From Flammeovirgaceae bacterium (GTDB lineage Bacteria; Bacteroidota; Bacteroidia; Cytophagales; Cyclobacteriaceae): a DNA stretch of 64,000 nucleotides. This document shows positions 8,574 to 17,767 of this stretch, piece by piece. The stretch lies in assembly GCA_020635915.1 (NCBI GenBank), contig JACJYU010000005.1, forward strand, positions 1 through 64,000, read 5' to 3'. Position 1 is the stretch's first letter. Every line of letters begins with the position of its first letter. A program made the translations under genes and the position numbers. Under the pieces are notes generated by a model, which did no database searches, was not told the origin of the DNA, and saw only the letters and a list, made by a program, of their open reading frames with translations.

Positions 8574-9788
8574 ATGATAGCGATTATTGCCTGGAGGAAT
8601 GTATGGAGGAACAAGGGGAGAAGCCTGGTGGTGATGGGCGCCATGGTCATTGGCATTTGGGCGTTGGCATTTGCTGGTGGGTTTATGCAAAGTTTCCTCA
8701 CCAGCTATATCCAGTCTGCCATAAAACACGAAACCTCCAATGGCCAGGTGCACCACCCTGCCTTTACCCAAGACTATGACATTCAGTACTATATAAAGGA
8801 TTACAAGCCCATCCTGGCCTTCCTGGCACAAACCAAGGCAGTTGAATCGGTAACCTCCCGCTCTTTGGTAAATGGAATGATCTCTTCATCCCGTCAGGCC
8901 ACGGGCGTAAAGATTATTGGTGTTGACCCCGAAGCAGAGGCAAAGGTTACCGGGCTGAACACCTTGGTTGGGGAGGGCGCCTATTTTGCAGGCATCTCCA
9001 GTAACCCCGTCTTGATTGGGGACAAGCTGGCCGAAAAACTAAAGGTAAACGTGAAGTCCAAGGTAGTGCTTACTTTCCAGGACCTGGAAGGCAACATCAC
9101 CGCGGGCCGGTTTAGGGTGGCGGGCATCCTCAATGCCTCGTCTGTTTCCATTAGTGAATCGTCAGCGTATGTGCTCAAGTCGGATTTGAACCGCCTGCTG
9201 AACATCGGGGACAACGTGCACGAGATCGCCTACACCACCACCACAGGAACGGATGATGAGGCATTGGCAAGGAAAATCCAATCGAATTTTAAAAACGACA
9301 AGGTGGAAAGCTGGGAGGAAATATCACCGGCCTTGGTGTTCATGGAGCAGATGATGGCTTCCATGTTAAAGATTTTGATCGTCATCATCATGTCCGCGCT
9401 CGCCTTTGGGATTGTCAACACCATGCTGATGGCCGTGCTGGAAAGGATAAGGGAGTTGGGGATGCTTATGGCGCTGGGCATGGAACGGTCAAAGGTTTTC
9501 CTGATGATCATGTTTGAAACAATTTATCTGTCCACCGTGGGCGGGCCAGTGGGGTTAATGGTGGGTTTTGCCACCGTTTCCTATTTGGGAAAAACCGGGA
9601 TAGACCTTACCGATTACTCGGAGGGCCTTGAGGCGATAGGCTATAACAGCATTTTGTACCCCACGCTTCAGCCCATGGATTATTTCCAGATTGTGATTGG
9701 CGTAGTCCTCACGGCCTTCCTGGCATCCATTTACCCGGCATGGAAGGCCATTAAGCTAAAACCCATTGACGCACTGCATACCGTTTAA
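8574..9788 (+). CDS. ABC transporter permease, FtsX/MacB-LolC/E type (second copy)
   Basis: A 404-residue paralogue of the preceding permease with the same start (IIAWRNVWRNKGRSLVVMGA), a periplasmic domain at about 45-265, three C-terminal membrane helices, and the FtsX motif ERIRELGMLMALGM. A pair of non-identical permeases suggests a heterodimer, as in LolCE. It lies 17 bases before the ATPase gene. Confidence 0.88.
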   Translation: MIAIIAWRNVWRNKGRSLVVMGAMVIGIWALAFAGGFMQSFLTSYIQSAIKHETSNGQVHHPAFTQDYDIQYYIKDYKPILAFLAQTKAVESVTSRSLVNGMISSSRQATGVKIIGVDPEAEAKVTGLNTLVGEGAYFAGISSNPVLIGDKLAEKLKVNVKSKVVLTFQDLEGNITAGRFRVAGILNASSVSISESSAYVLKSDLNRLLNIGDNVHEIAYTTTTGTDDEALARKIQSNFKNDKVESWEEISPALVFMEQMMASMLKILIVIIMSALAFGIVNTMLMAVLERIRELGMLMALGMERSKVFLMIMFETIYLSTVGGPVGLMVGFATVSYLGKTGIDLTDYSEGLEAIGYNSILYPTLQPMDYFQIVIGVVLTAFLASIYPAWKAIKLKPIDALHTV

Positions 9789-9805
9789 AAAAAAATTAAA
9801 ACTTG

Positions 9806-10495
9806 ATGTCAACAATAATAAAAGCAACACGCGTTTCCAAAACCTACCACAAGACCACGGTGCCCGTCCGTGCCATTAACAATTTGAGTTTGAATATTGA
9901 AGAGGGGGAATTCACTGCCATTGTGGGGCCCTCAGGCTGTGGCAAAACCACCCTGTTGAACATCCTGGGAGGGCTTGACCAGCCCACGGAAGGAAAAGTG
10001 GAAGTGGCCGGTACGGATATTTCCAATATGAAAGACAGTGAATTGATTGCCTTCCGGTTGAGGAACATCGGCTTTGTTTTCCAGGCATACAACCTCATTC
10101 CCGTATTGACCGCACTGGAAAATGTGGAATTTATCATGCTGCTGCAGAAACGTGACAGAAAGGAGCGGCATGACCGGGCAATGGAACTATTGGGCCAAAT
10201 GGACATTGCCGACAAGGCCAACGTTAAGCCATCACAACTTTCGGGCGGGCAACAGCAAAGGGTGGCGGTGGCCAGGGCGCTGGCATCAAAGCCACGCTTC
10301 ATATTGGCTGATGAACCTACCGCAAACCTTGACTCCACCTCTACGTCCAACCTGTTGGACTTAATGGCAAAAATGAACAGGGAGCAAAAGGCCACATTTG
10401 TTTTCTCCACCCACGACCAACGCGTGATGGACAAGGCAAGGCGCATAGTCACGCTACAGGATGGGGCTATCGTCTCTGATGTAAAGCGGCAATGA
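9806..10495 (+). CDS. ABC transporter ATP-binding protein, LolD/MacB-like
   Basis: A 229-residue ATPase with Walker A (GPSGCGKTT), the Q loop FVFQAYNL, the signature LSGGQQQR, Walker B (FILADEPTANLD) and the switch histidine in STHDQRV. The length and the NLIPVLTALENV motif match the LolD/MacB/FtsE subgroup that pairs with FtsX-type permeases. The ATG at 9806 is preferred to the TTG just before it. Its stop overlaps the start of the barrel gene by 4 bases (ATGA). Confidence 0.93.
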   Translation: MSTIIKATRVSKTYHKTTVPVRAINNLSLNIEEGEFTAIVGPSGCGKTTLLNILGGLDQPTEGKVEVAGTDISNMKDSELIAFRLRNIGFVFQAYNLIPVLTALENVEFIMLLQKRDRKERHDRAMELLGQMDIADKANVKPSQLSGGQQQRVAVARALASKPRFILADEPTANLDSTSTSNLLDLMAKMNREQKATFVFSTHDQRVMDKARRIVTLQDGAIVSDVKRQ

Positions 10496-11667
10496 AAAAG
10501 TTCTTCCTGGTACTCATCGCCAGCCACTTCGCGATGGCCTCATTTGCCCAGGAGGGGGATAAAAAGAAAATAACTTTTCAGGGGTACCTGAAGAATATGG
10601 GCTCGTTCAATTACTTTAACGATGAATTGTGGGTGGAAGACCTTACGCACAACAGGTTGAACTTTGCCTGGTACCCGGATGACGATTTTTCCATTTATGT
10701 GGAATTTCGGAACCGGCTTTTTGTAGGTGATTTTGTCAGGGGCATCCCCCACTACAATAAGATCGTTGATTCCAACAACGATTACTTTGACCTGTCGGCC
10801 AACCTGGTGGACACGAAGTATGCCTTGCTGAACGTGATGGCAGACCGTGCCTATGTCCAATGGAACAAAAACAATTGGGAAGTCAAGGTGGGCAGGCAGC
10901 GGATCAACTGGGGGGTAAACCTGGCATGGAACCCCAACGACTGGTTTAATGCCTATTCCTTTTTTGATTTTGATTATGAAGAGCGCCCGGGGTCGGATGC
11001 CGTGCGCATTTCCAAATATACCGGGGCAGCCTCGAGCATAGAGGTGGCCGCAAAAATGGCGGATAACCTGGACCATTTTGTAGGGGCTGGAATGTGGAAG
11101 GTGAACAAATGGAACTATGACATGCAGTTTTTGGCCGGCCTGGCGCAGGGGGACCTTGCCCTCGGGACCGGATGGGCGGGCAACTTGGGCAAGGCCGGCT
11201 TTAAAGGGGAGCTTTCTTATTTTGTCCCCGTTGCCGAAACTTCCGTAAACCGGTCTTACGAGGGCCTGTTCCTTGGGGCGCTCTCCGTGGATTATTCTTT
11301 TCCCAATACGCTGTACCTCAATGGCTCTGTTATGTACAACTCCGTGGCGGAGGTAAGCCCATCGTTTGGCTTTGCATTTTCCGGGGCCAGGCCGGGCAAT
11401 TTTACCGTGCGCAATATTTCAAATTACAGGTGGTCTTCCTTTGTCCAGTCGTCATACCAGTTTTCGCCACTGGTTTATGGTGGCTTGTCGGTCATCGCCA
11501 ATCCCGGCAGCCATGCATTTTTCCTCAATCCGGGGCTTACGGTTTCCATAAAACAAAACCTGGATGTGGATATGGTGGGCCAGTTGTTTTTTGATGAAGA
11601 CCCGCTGACAGGCGTTTACGGTTCCCTTGCCCGGTCCGGGTTTATCCGACTTAAGTGGAGTTTTTAA
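10492..11667 (+). CDS. Outer-membrane beta-barrel protein of the export operon
   Basis: A 391-residue protein with a signal peptide (about 1-19, ending FAQ) and alternating polar and hydrophobic beta strands rich in Tyr, Trp, Asn and Gly. It ends in LKWSF with the terminal Phe expected of a BAM beta-signal. It resembles porin-like or DUF1302-type outer-membrane proteins, but the exact family is not certain. Translational coupling to the ATPase indicates that it is part of the export system, as its outer-membrane exit or acceptor. Its stop overlaps the stop of the convergent GNAT gene. Confidence 0.75.
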   Translation: MKKFFLVLIASHFAMASFAQEGDKKKITFQGYLKNMGSFNYFNDELWVEDLTHNRLNFAWYPDDDFSIYVEFRNRLFVGDFVRGIPHYNKIVDSNNDYFDLSANLVDTKYALLNVMADRAYVQWNKNNWEVKVGRQRINWGVNLAWNPNDWFNAYSFFDFDYEERPGSDAVRISKYTGAASSIEVAAKMADNLDHFVGAGMWKVNKWNYDMQFLAGLAQGDLALGTGWAGNLGKAGFKGELSYFVPVAETSVNRSYEGLFLGALSVDYSFPNTLYLNGSVMYNSVAEVSPSFGFAFSGARPGNFTVRNISNYRWSSFVQSSYQFSPLVYGGLSVIANPGSHAFFLNPGLTVSIKQNLDVDMVGQLFFDEDPLTGVYGSLARSGFIRLKWSF

Positions 11668-12104
11668 AAATTTTGGAAGTAGTGCACCAGCTTTTTGTGC
11701 GAATCTTCAAACCCTTCCCCCATGTAAAACCGGATGGCCGCTTCGCGTACCGCCCTGGTGGTCACTTCCAGTTGCAACGCTCCCTTCGCTTTTGCCGCCT
11801 CCTTCATGGCGGCCATCAGTAGTTTTCCCGTCCCTTTATTGCGGTGGCCACTGGCCACGAACATTTCCTGTATTTCCGCCACTTTTCCCCCATGGTGCAA
11901 CAGGTACTGGATATGGCAGCTTCCATAGCCCACCACGTTGCTGCCTTCCACCGCCACCAGGTAAATATGGTCTGGATGGGAAATGTTTTTAAGGTAAATC
12001 CCCTCCAGGGCCACTTTGTCAAAATACCTGTCCTGCAGTTCACAAATAAATTGGTGGACGGCATTAAAATCACCCCCAGAAGCCCTCCGGACAGCGATGG
12101 CCAT
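11664..12104 (-). CDS. GNAT-family N-acetyltransferase
   Basis: A 146-residue single-domain GNAT protein. The acetyl-CoA pyrophosphate loop is seen in ASGHRNKGTGKLLM, preceded by the beta strand VAEIQEMFV, and the C-terminal motif AIRFYMGEGFED is typical. The substrate is not predictable. It lies 3 bases downstream of the S9 peptidase gene on the same strand, so the two are cotranscribed. Confidence 0.85.
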   Translation of the reverse strand: MAIAVRRASGGDFNAVHQFICELQDRYFDKVALEGIYLKNISHPDHIYLVAVEGSNVVGYGSCHIQYLLHHGGKVAEIQEMFVASGHRNKGTGKLLMAAMKEAAKAKGALQLEVTTRAVREAAIRFYMGEGFEDSHKKLVHYFQNF

Positions 12105-12107
12105 AGG

Positions 12108-14141
12108 TTATTTTTTATACTTGTCGAACCAGGCCAATATGTAATCAATTTTTGCGATCAACTGGCTGGGCCTGTTGGCAATGTAGTGGTAGGAGCCCGG
12201 CATCTCCACCAGTGCGGTCTCAATCTTTCTGATCTTAAGGGCATGGTACAATTGCTTGGCTTCCGAAATAGGGGTCCGCATATCCTCGGAACCAACCATC
12301 ACCAACGTAGGGCATTGGATGTTTCCTACCAACGAAACGGGTGAAAATTTCATGTACGTATCCATGTTTTCCCATGGCTGTCCGGGAAACCGGGAGTTGG
12401 CATAACCATAGTAGTTGTCGGCTGTTAGGGTTTTGCTAATCCAGTTCATCACTGGCTTTACTACTGCAGCAGCACGAAAACGGTTGTTCTTGCCAATGAT
12501 CCACGCGCTCATGATGCCACCCGCACTGCCACCGGTTACAAATAAATTTTGTTCATCAATGAAACCTTTATTGATGACCGCATCCACACCATCCATTACA
12601 TCATCATAGTCGTTGCCTGGGTAGTTGTGGTACAATTCGTTCCCAAATTTCTCACCATAGCTGGTGCTTCCACGTGGGTTAGGGTAAAACACCACGTATC
12701 CCCCGGCTGCCAGCAATTGCATTTCCGGGGAGAAGCGGTCGCCATAATTGGCTACGGGGCCACCGTGGTTTTCCACGATCAAAGGATATTTTTTACCAGG
12801 GTCAAAGTTGGGTGGTTTTACAATCCACCCCTGGATGTCATAGTTGCCAACGGAAGCCTTGTACCATATCTCCTCTACTTTCCCCAGTTGCCTGTAGTCG
12901 AGCAGGTCGCTGTTGAGGGAGGTGATCAGGTTTGCTTTGTTGTTCCCTTTGTCCAGGATGGCCAATTCACTGGGATGCTCGGGCGTGGTGTGCGTGAATG
13001 CCATCCGGCCAGTGTTGGACATGGAAAACGAACCCCCGCCATAAGGCCGGGCCGGGTCGTCACCTCCCAGGTTGCTGGCAACAAGGGTGGTTTTTCCCGC
13101 CAATGTCACATAACCTATTTTGGTGTTGCCTTTGTCGTCATATTGAAAATACAACCCTTTACCATCGGTGCCCCATACCGGGTTGTTGATGTCGCGGTCC
13201 AGTTGGGTATCGATTTCTTTTTTCCCCGAACCGTCCAGGTTCATGGTGTACAGCCGGGTGACCTGGTACGTTTGCGTACGATCGTCAAAACCCAGGTAAG
13301 CAATGGTCTTTCCGTCCGGGGATACAGCGGGGCTATGGTCTGGGCCTTTGCGTGAGGTAAGGGCGGTGGTTTTTCCGTCTGCCAGCGAAACGGCATAAAG
13401 TTCCGAATTGTCAAAATCATATTCCCAACCCTCGTTCCTGTTGCCGGAAAAGATCAATTGCTTGCCATCTTTGGACCATACCGGTGCAGAGCGGTGCTGG
13501 TAATCCCCGTGGGTTACCTGCCTTGGCGTGCCACCCTCCGCAGGAACAACGAACAGGTGGGCATAGCCCGGCTCTATGTAGCCCGACCCGTCCGCTTCGT
13601 GCTTAAACCGGGTGGTGACCCGTGGCGCATCCGCCCACTTGGCACCATCGGGCTTGGCCGGGGGCTTTACCAACGACAATTCATTGCCGGGCACAAGCAT
13701 GGAAAAGGCAATTTGCTTTCCATCGGGGGACCACACCAACCCCCGTGGGGACCGGTTGAGTTGGGTCAGGCGGGCGGTATGCCCGCTCTTCACCCAGTAA
13801 ACAAATATTTCCGCCCCTTCGCCACGGCTGCTTATAAAGGCTATCCGTGTGCCATCAGGCGACCACACAGGGCTGCTTTCGCCTACATCGCTTGTGGTAA
13901 GTTTTTCGTTCCCGGTCCCATCAGTGTTGACGATCCATAGTTTCCCCTCCCTTCTGTCCGTCATGATGTTCATGCCGCGCCTTACGTACACCACCTGGCT
14001 TCCATCAGGCGATATTTGAGGGTCGGCCACCCATTCGAGTTCAAATACATCCATTCTGCCGAAAGGCGTTTTGGTTTGGGCAATGGCGTTGGTGCCGGTG
14101 AGCACCAATAGCATTATGAGGGCAAAGGAATTCCATTTCAT
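12108..14141 (-). CDS. Secreted S9-family prolyl oligopeptidase-like peptidase
   Basis: A 677-residue serine peptidase. A signal peptide (about 1-21, ending AIAQ) is followed by a beta-propeller of PD40/WD40-like TolB repeats (for example DPQISPDGSQVVYVRRG) to about residue 380. An alpha/beta hydrolase domain follows with the nucleophile in VTGGSAGGIMSAW, Asp in VGSEDMRTP and His in GSYHYI. The family cleaves oligopeptides, often after Pro or as acylaminoacyl- or dipeptidyl-peptidase. The ATG at 14141 is chosen because it gives a clean signal peptide; the open frame upstream is not coding-like. Confidence 0.92.
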   Translation of the reverse strand: MKWNSFALIMLLVLTGTNAIAQTKTPFGRMDVFELEWVADPQISPDGSQVVYVRRGMNIMTDRREGKLWIVNTDGTGNEKLTTSDVGESSPVWSPDGTRIAFISSRGEGAEIFVYWVKSGHTARLTQLNRSPRGLVWSPDGKQIAFSMLVPGNELSLVKPPAKPDGAKWADAPRVTTRFKHEADGSGYIEPGYAHLFVVPAEGGTPRQVTHGDYQHRSAPVWSKDGKQLIFSGNRNEGWEYDFDNSELYAVSLADGKTTALTSRKGPDHSPAVSPDGKTIAYLGFDDRTQTYQVTRLYTMNLDGSGKKEIDTQLDRDINNPVWGTDGKGLYFQYDDKGNTKIGYVTLAGKTTLVASNLGGDDPARPYGGGSFSMSNTGRMAFTHTTPEHPSELAILDKGNNKANLITSLNSDLLDYRQLGKVEEIWYKASVGNYDIQGWIVKPPNFDPGKKYPLIVENHGGPVANYGDRFSPEMQLLAAGGYVVFYPNPRGSTSYGEKFGNELYHNYPGNDYDDVMDGVDAVINKGFIDEQNLFVTGGSAGGIMSAWIIGKNNRFRAAAVVKPVMNWISKTLTADNYYGYANSRFPGQPWENMDTYMKFSPVSLVGNIQCPTLVMVGSEDMRTPISEAKQLYHALKIRKIETALVEMPGSYHYIANRPSQLIAKIDYILAWFDKYKK

Positions 14142-14237
14142 GGGCCTTGGTATTTTTTGGTACGATAAATTTTTTTTGGAAAAACTAAAGTAACCGTTCG
14201 TTGCCAAACTTGAAAGAAGAAAGGGCCAAATGGTTTT

Positions 14238-14265
14238 ATGCCCCCGCGGGTGGCGGGCATTTTTT
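14238..14265 (+). repeat. GC-rich hairpin upstream of pyrF, REP-like
   Basis: CCCGC (14243-14247) pairs with GCGGG (14253-14257) across GGGTG, with ATG/CAT extending the stem after a CC bulge, followed by a run of six T. Read on the minus strand it shares the core TGCCCGCCA with the palindrome at 19616-19631. It may be a leader attenuator or terminator, or one copy of a small dispersed palindrome. Confidence 0.4.
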
Positions 14266-14347
14266 ATGGCGGCTAGGTTTTGGGCCATCGAGGAAGTTAA
14301 ATCCCCATGCCACTGGCAAAGTTTGGCAACATGCGTATTTTTGCCCT

Positions 14348-15163
14348 ATGACGCGCCAGCAGCTTTTTGAACAAATCATAAGGAAACAATCTTATTTATG
14401 TGTGGGGCTCGATACCGATATCGACCGGGTCCCCAGGCACCTTTTGAAAAAAGACGATCCTGTTTTTGAATTCAACAAGCAAATCATTGATGCCACAAAG
14501 GAATTTGCCATCGCTTACAAGCCCAACATTGCTTTTTATGAGGCCAATGGCGCCAAAGGATGGGAGAGCCTTCAGAAAACGGTGGCCTATTTTCCCTCCG
14601 GGGTATTTTCCATTGCCGATGCCAAGCGCGGTGACATAGGGAATACCTCCTCCCTTTACGCAAAGGCTTTTTTCGAAAAGATGGAGTTTGATGCCATTAC
14701 AGTGGCGCCTTACATGGGCCACGATTCAGTCACTCCTTTTTTAAGGGAAGGAAAGTGGGTCATTTTGCTCGTGCACACCTCCAATCCCGGCAGTTCTGAC
14801 TTCCAGCTCATCGCATCAAAAGGTTCAGGAAAAATGCTTTTTGAAGAAGTAATGGGAAAATCCAAACAATGGGCCACTGCCGACTCCATGATGTACGTGG
14901 TGGGCGCCACCCGGGCAGACAAGCTTTCGGAAATACGCAGGCTTGCCCCTGGTCATTTTTTTCTGGTACCGGGCATCGGGGCCCAGGGCGGAAGCCTGGA
15001 GGAGGTAAGCAAACATGGGATGAACGCCCAATGTGGCTTGCTGGTGAATTCCTCCAGGGCCATTATTTATGCATCCGACAAGGAGGATTTTGCCGAAGCG
15101 GCACGTGCGGAAGCGAAAAAACTGCAGGAAGAAATGAAAATGCTGCTGGATGCCTATCTTTAG
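14348..15163 (+). CDS. pyrF: Orotidine 5'-phosphate decarboxylase, type 2
   Basis: A 271-residue enzyme that converts OMP to UMP in the last step of de novo pyrimidine synthesis. The catalytic Asp-Lys-Asp set is in [20 protein letters not shown], the substrate-binding strand is [15 protein letters not shown], and the phosphate-binding end is [12 protein letters not shown]. The length and the [12 protein letters not shown] motif fit the longer type 2 PyrF. The ATG at 14348 is chosen over an upstream in-frame start at 14201, which runs through the GC-rich hairpin. A TATTTTTG element ends 4 bases before the start. Confidence 0.93.
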   Translation: MTRQQLFEQIIRKQSYLCVGLDTDIDRVPRHLLKKDDPVFEFNKQIIDATKEFAIAYKPNIAFYEANGAKGWESLQKTVAYFPSGVFSIADAKRGDIGNTSSLYAKAFFEKMEFDAITVAPYMGHDSVTPFLREGKWVILLVHTSNPGSSDFQLIASKGSGKMLFEEVMGKSKQWATADSMMYVVGATRADKLSEIRRLAPGHFFLVPGIGAQGGSLEEVSKHGMNAQCGLLVNSSRAIIYASDKEDFAEAARAEAKKLQEEMKMLLDAYL

Positions 15164-15178
15164 GGCAAATGGCCGGCC

Positions 15179-16456
15179 ATGCAGGAATCCTTCCTCCATT
15201 ATATTTGGCAGTTTCAATACTTTGATAAAAGAGGGCTTGCCATTTCCTCGGGCGAAAAATTGGAAGTCTTTTTTCCGGGCACCCTCAATGACAATGCAGG
15301 GCCGGATTTTTCCAACGCAAAAATCAAGCTGGCCAATATGCATTGGGCCGGCAGTGTTGAAATCCATGTGAAATCTTCGGGCTGGTATGAGCATCGCCAT
15401 GATGCCGATGCGGCATACGAAAATGTGGTGCTCCATGTAGTGTGGAACGAAGACCGGGAGGTGCGGAGGAATGATGGGACGCCCATGCCTACCCTGGTAC
15501 TGAAAGACCGGGTGGACGAACCATTGATAGCCCGCTATAGAAGGCTGGTCCAAAGCCCATCGGCCATCCCCTGCGAAAAAATATTTCCACAAGTAAGTGA
15601 TTTGGTCAAACACGGCATGTTGGACAAGGCATTGATGCAGCGGTTGGAGGGAAAGGCGGCCCAGGTGGCAGGGATGTTTAAGGCTTTGAACAATGACTGG
15701 GAAGAAACCGCCTATCAATTAATGGCCAGGAACTTCGGCTTTAAGATAAACACCGACCCCTTTTCGCAGTTGGCCAATGTTGTGCGGAGGAAAATGTTGC
15801 TTAAGCATAGCGATAGCCTGCTGCAAATTGAAGCCTTGCTGTTCGGGCAGGCCGGCTTTTTGGAATATGGGATCAAGGATGGGTATTTCAAGGAATTGCA
15901 GCGCGAGCACAAAGCCCTATCGGTCAAGTATGGGATTGGGGACAAAGGGCTCATAAAAGGAAATTGGAAATTCCTGCGGCTTAGGCCCGCCAATTTCCCC
16001 ACCATCAGGATAGCCCAGTTCGCTGCGTTGTTTTTTAAGCATAAAAATTTTTTTTCAAAACTCGTGGAAGTGGACGATGTGGCCGCCTTGTTTGAAACCA
16101 CCACCTCCGGCTACTGGCACACCCACTACCGGTTTGGCCACAAGGCGCCCTCGGCCGTCCCCAACCTGGGAAGGAACAGCATCAACAACCTGGTCATCAA
16201 TACGGTGGCACCGCTTTTGGTGGCCTATGGAAAGGCACAGGACGACCAGGCGATGGTGGACAAGGCAGTCGGGCTGCTACAGGGGACCCCGGCCGAAAAA
16301 AACAAAATAACAAGGGCATGGAAAAACTTAGGGCTAACGGTCAAGGATGCGTTTGACTCACAGGCGCTGATAGAGCTCAACAACAATTATTGCCTGAAAA
16401 GAAAATGCCTGGCCTGCAATATTGGTATTGACATCCTCAAACCAAACAATAAATGA
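15179..16456 (+). CDS. DUF2851-family protein
   Basis: A 425-residue soluble protein matching DUF2851, a conserved Bacteroidota family without known function. Features include MQESFLHYIWQFQYFDKRGL at the start, the acidic motif NDNAGPDFSNAKI followed by WAGSVEIHVKSSGWYEH, and a C-terminal CLKRKCLACNIG with three cysteines. The N-terminal region, with D-x-x-x-D and ExH-type residues, has the look of a nuclease-like or hydrolase core, but that is inference only. It starts 15 bases after pyrF and overlaps the next gene by 4 bases. Confidence 0.8.
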   Translation: MQESFLHYIWQFQYFDKRGLAISSGEKLEVFFPGTLNDNAGPDFSNAKIKLANMHWAGSVEIHVKSSGWYEHRHDADAAYENVVLHVVWNEDREVRRNDGTPMPTLVLKDRVDEPLIARYRRLVQSPSAIPCEKIFPQVSDLVKHGMLDKALMQRLEGKAAQVAGMFKALNNDWEETAYQLMARNFGFKINTDPFSQLANVVRRKMLLKHSDSLLQIEALLFGQAGFLEYGIKDGYFKELQREHKALSVKYGIGDKGLIKGNWKFLRLRPANFPTIRIAQFAALFFKHKNFFSKLVEVDDVAALFETTTSGYWHTHYRFGHKAPSAVPNLGRNSINNLVINTVAPLLVAYGKAQDDQAMVDKAVGLLQGTPAEKNKITRAWKNLGLTVKDAFDSQALIELNNNYCLKRKCLACNIGIDILKPNNK

Positions 16457-17730
16457 CCCTTTTTGTTACGGTTTTGTTTTGGGGCTTGCTTGTTTATTTT
16501 TTCGCAAAATCGGTCCTTCGCCAGGACCGGGAGTGGCGGCTTGTTTTTTTGGCCGGTATGCTCTTAAAAATCCTTGCTGGCATAGGTGTGGGCCTGGTAT
16601 ACACCTACTATTATACATCCGGTGATACTTTTGGGTTTTTTGAGGATGCCCAGGTGCTGGATGCCGCAATCCAGAAAAACCCTTGGGGCTATTTTGATTT
16701 CCTTTTGAATGGGGACCGGTTTTCAGAATGGGCCGCGGGGCTGGCCAACCTTCAGCCCCGGTCGCTTTTTTTGGTGAAAAACCTAAGCCTGGTTGCGAGG
16801 GTTTCTTTTGGCAACTACTGGCTTTCGTCCATATTTTTTTCCCTTGTTTCTTTTTTGGGATGTTGGTATGCCGTAAAAAAGTTTGCCCTTCATTTTCCTG
16901 CTGGGAAATGGGCCGCGGCCATTGCCTTCCTTTTTGTCCCCTCATTTGTTTTTTGGGGCTCCGGCATTATCAAAGAAAGCCTGTCGGTCGGGGCGCTTAT
17001 GTTTTTGGCAGGGATTGCCGTGGGCGTGGCCTGCCATGGGAAAAGCAAGCCCTGGGAGTGGATGGTGGCGGCCATTACGGTATTGTACCTGTGGAACCTC
17101 AAATATTACTGGGCCGCGCTTTTTGTTCCAGCAGCCACCACCACCTTGTTGATGGCCCGGGTGATCGTTCCCCTTGCCCACCTGCACCATAAGGTTTTTG
17201 AAAAAGTTTTATGGGCTATGTTATTTGGTTTTACCATTTTGCTGGCAAGCCGCATCCATCCAAATTTTTACCTGGGCAGGTTTTTGGAGGTCTTGGTCGA
17301 TAACCACTACGCTTATGCCGATGCTTCCGCAAGCGGCCTCCTTGTCCATTTCAATGACCTTCGGGCATCGTGGGGGAGCGTATTGCTGAACAGCCCCTGG
17401 GCGTTGTTTTCCGGGCTGTTCAGGCCGTTTGTTTGGGAGGCCACTACCGTTTTTCAGATAGCGGTAGCCATCGAAAACCTTGTGCTGTTGATCTTGTGTG
17501 CCTACAACTTAAAATATTTTTTAAGGGCTTGGAATTCCCCCGCCCACCTGTTGCTGGCCGGGGCGTTGGCCTATATTTGCCTTCTGGCGGTTTTCCTTAC
17601 CCTCTCCACCCCCAATTTTGGGACCCTGTCAAGGTACCGGATTGGGTTCCTTCCTTTCCTTTTTTTTATACTCCTGTACAGCCCTGTCCAGGTCGTTTTT
17701 AAACAAGGAGGGCAAAATAAAATAGGCTAA
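16453..17730 (+). CDS. Polytopic membrane protein of unknown function
   Basis: A 425-residue protein with about 10-12 membrane helices. The short periplasmic part has YYTSGDTFGFFEDAQVLDAA near residues 53-72, an aspartate-containing loop reminiscent of GT-C type glycosyltransferases and EpsG-like polymerases. The ATGA overlap with DUF2851 means coupled translation, and the next gene is a NeuD-like acetyltransferase. A role in envelope polysaccharide or lipid synthesis is therefore a reasonable guess, not shown. Confidence 0.6.
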   Translation: MTLFVTVLFWGLLVYFFAKSVLRQDREWRLVFLAGMLLKILAGIGVGLVYTYYYTSGDTFGFFEDAQVLDAAIQKNPWGYFDFLLNGDRFSEWAAGLANLQPRSLFLVKNLSLVARVSFGNYWLSSIFFSLVSFLGCWYAVKKFALHFPAGKWAAAIAFLFVPSFVFWGSGIIKESLSVGALMFLAGIAVGVACHGKSKPWEWMVAAITVLYLWNLKYYWAALFVPAATTTLLMARVIVPLAHLHHKVFEKVLWAMLFGFTILLASRIHPNFYLGRFLEVLVDNHYAYADASASGLLVHFNDLRASWGSVLLNSPWALFSGLFRPFVWEATTVFQIAVAIENLVLLILCAYNLKYFLRAWNSPAHLLLAGALAYICLLAVFLTLSTPNFGTLSRYRIGFLPFLFFILLYSPVQVVFKQGGQNKIG

Positions 17731-17767
17731 CCTCGGATGGGGATGGGCCTTGCCCTATTTTTGTGGT

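Noticed and set aside
14201..14347. N-terminal extension of pyrF
   Set aside because: It runs through a GC-rich hairpin and a TATTTTTG element, and PyrF begins normally at 14348.
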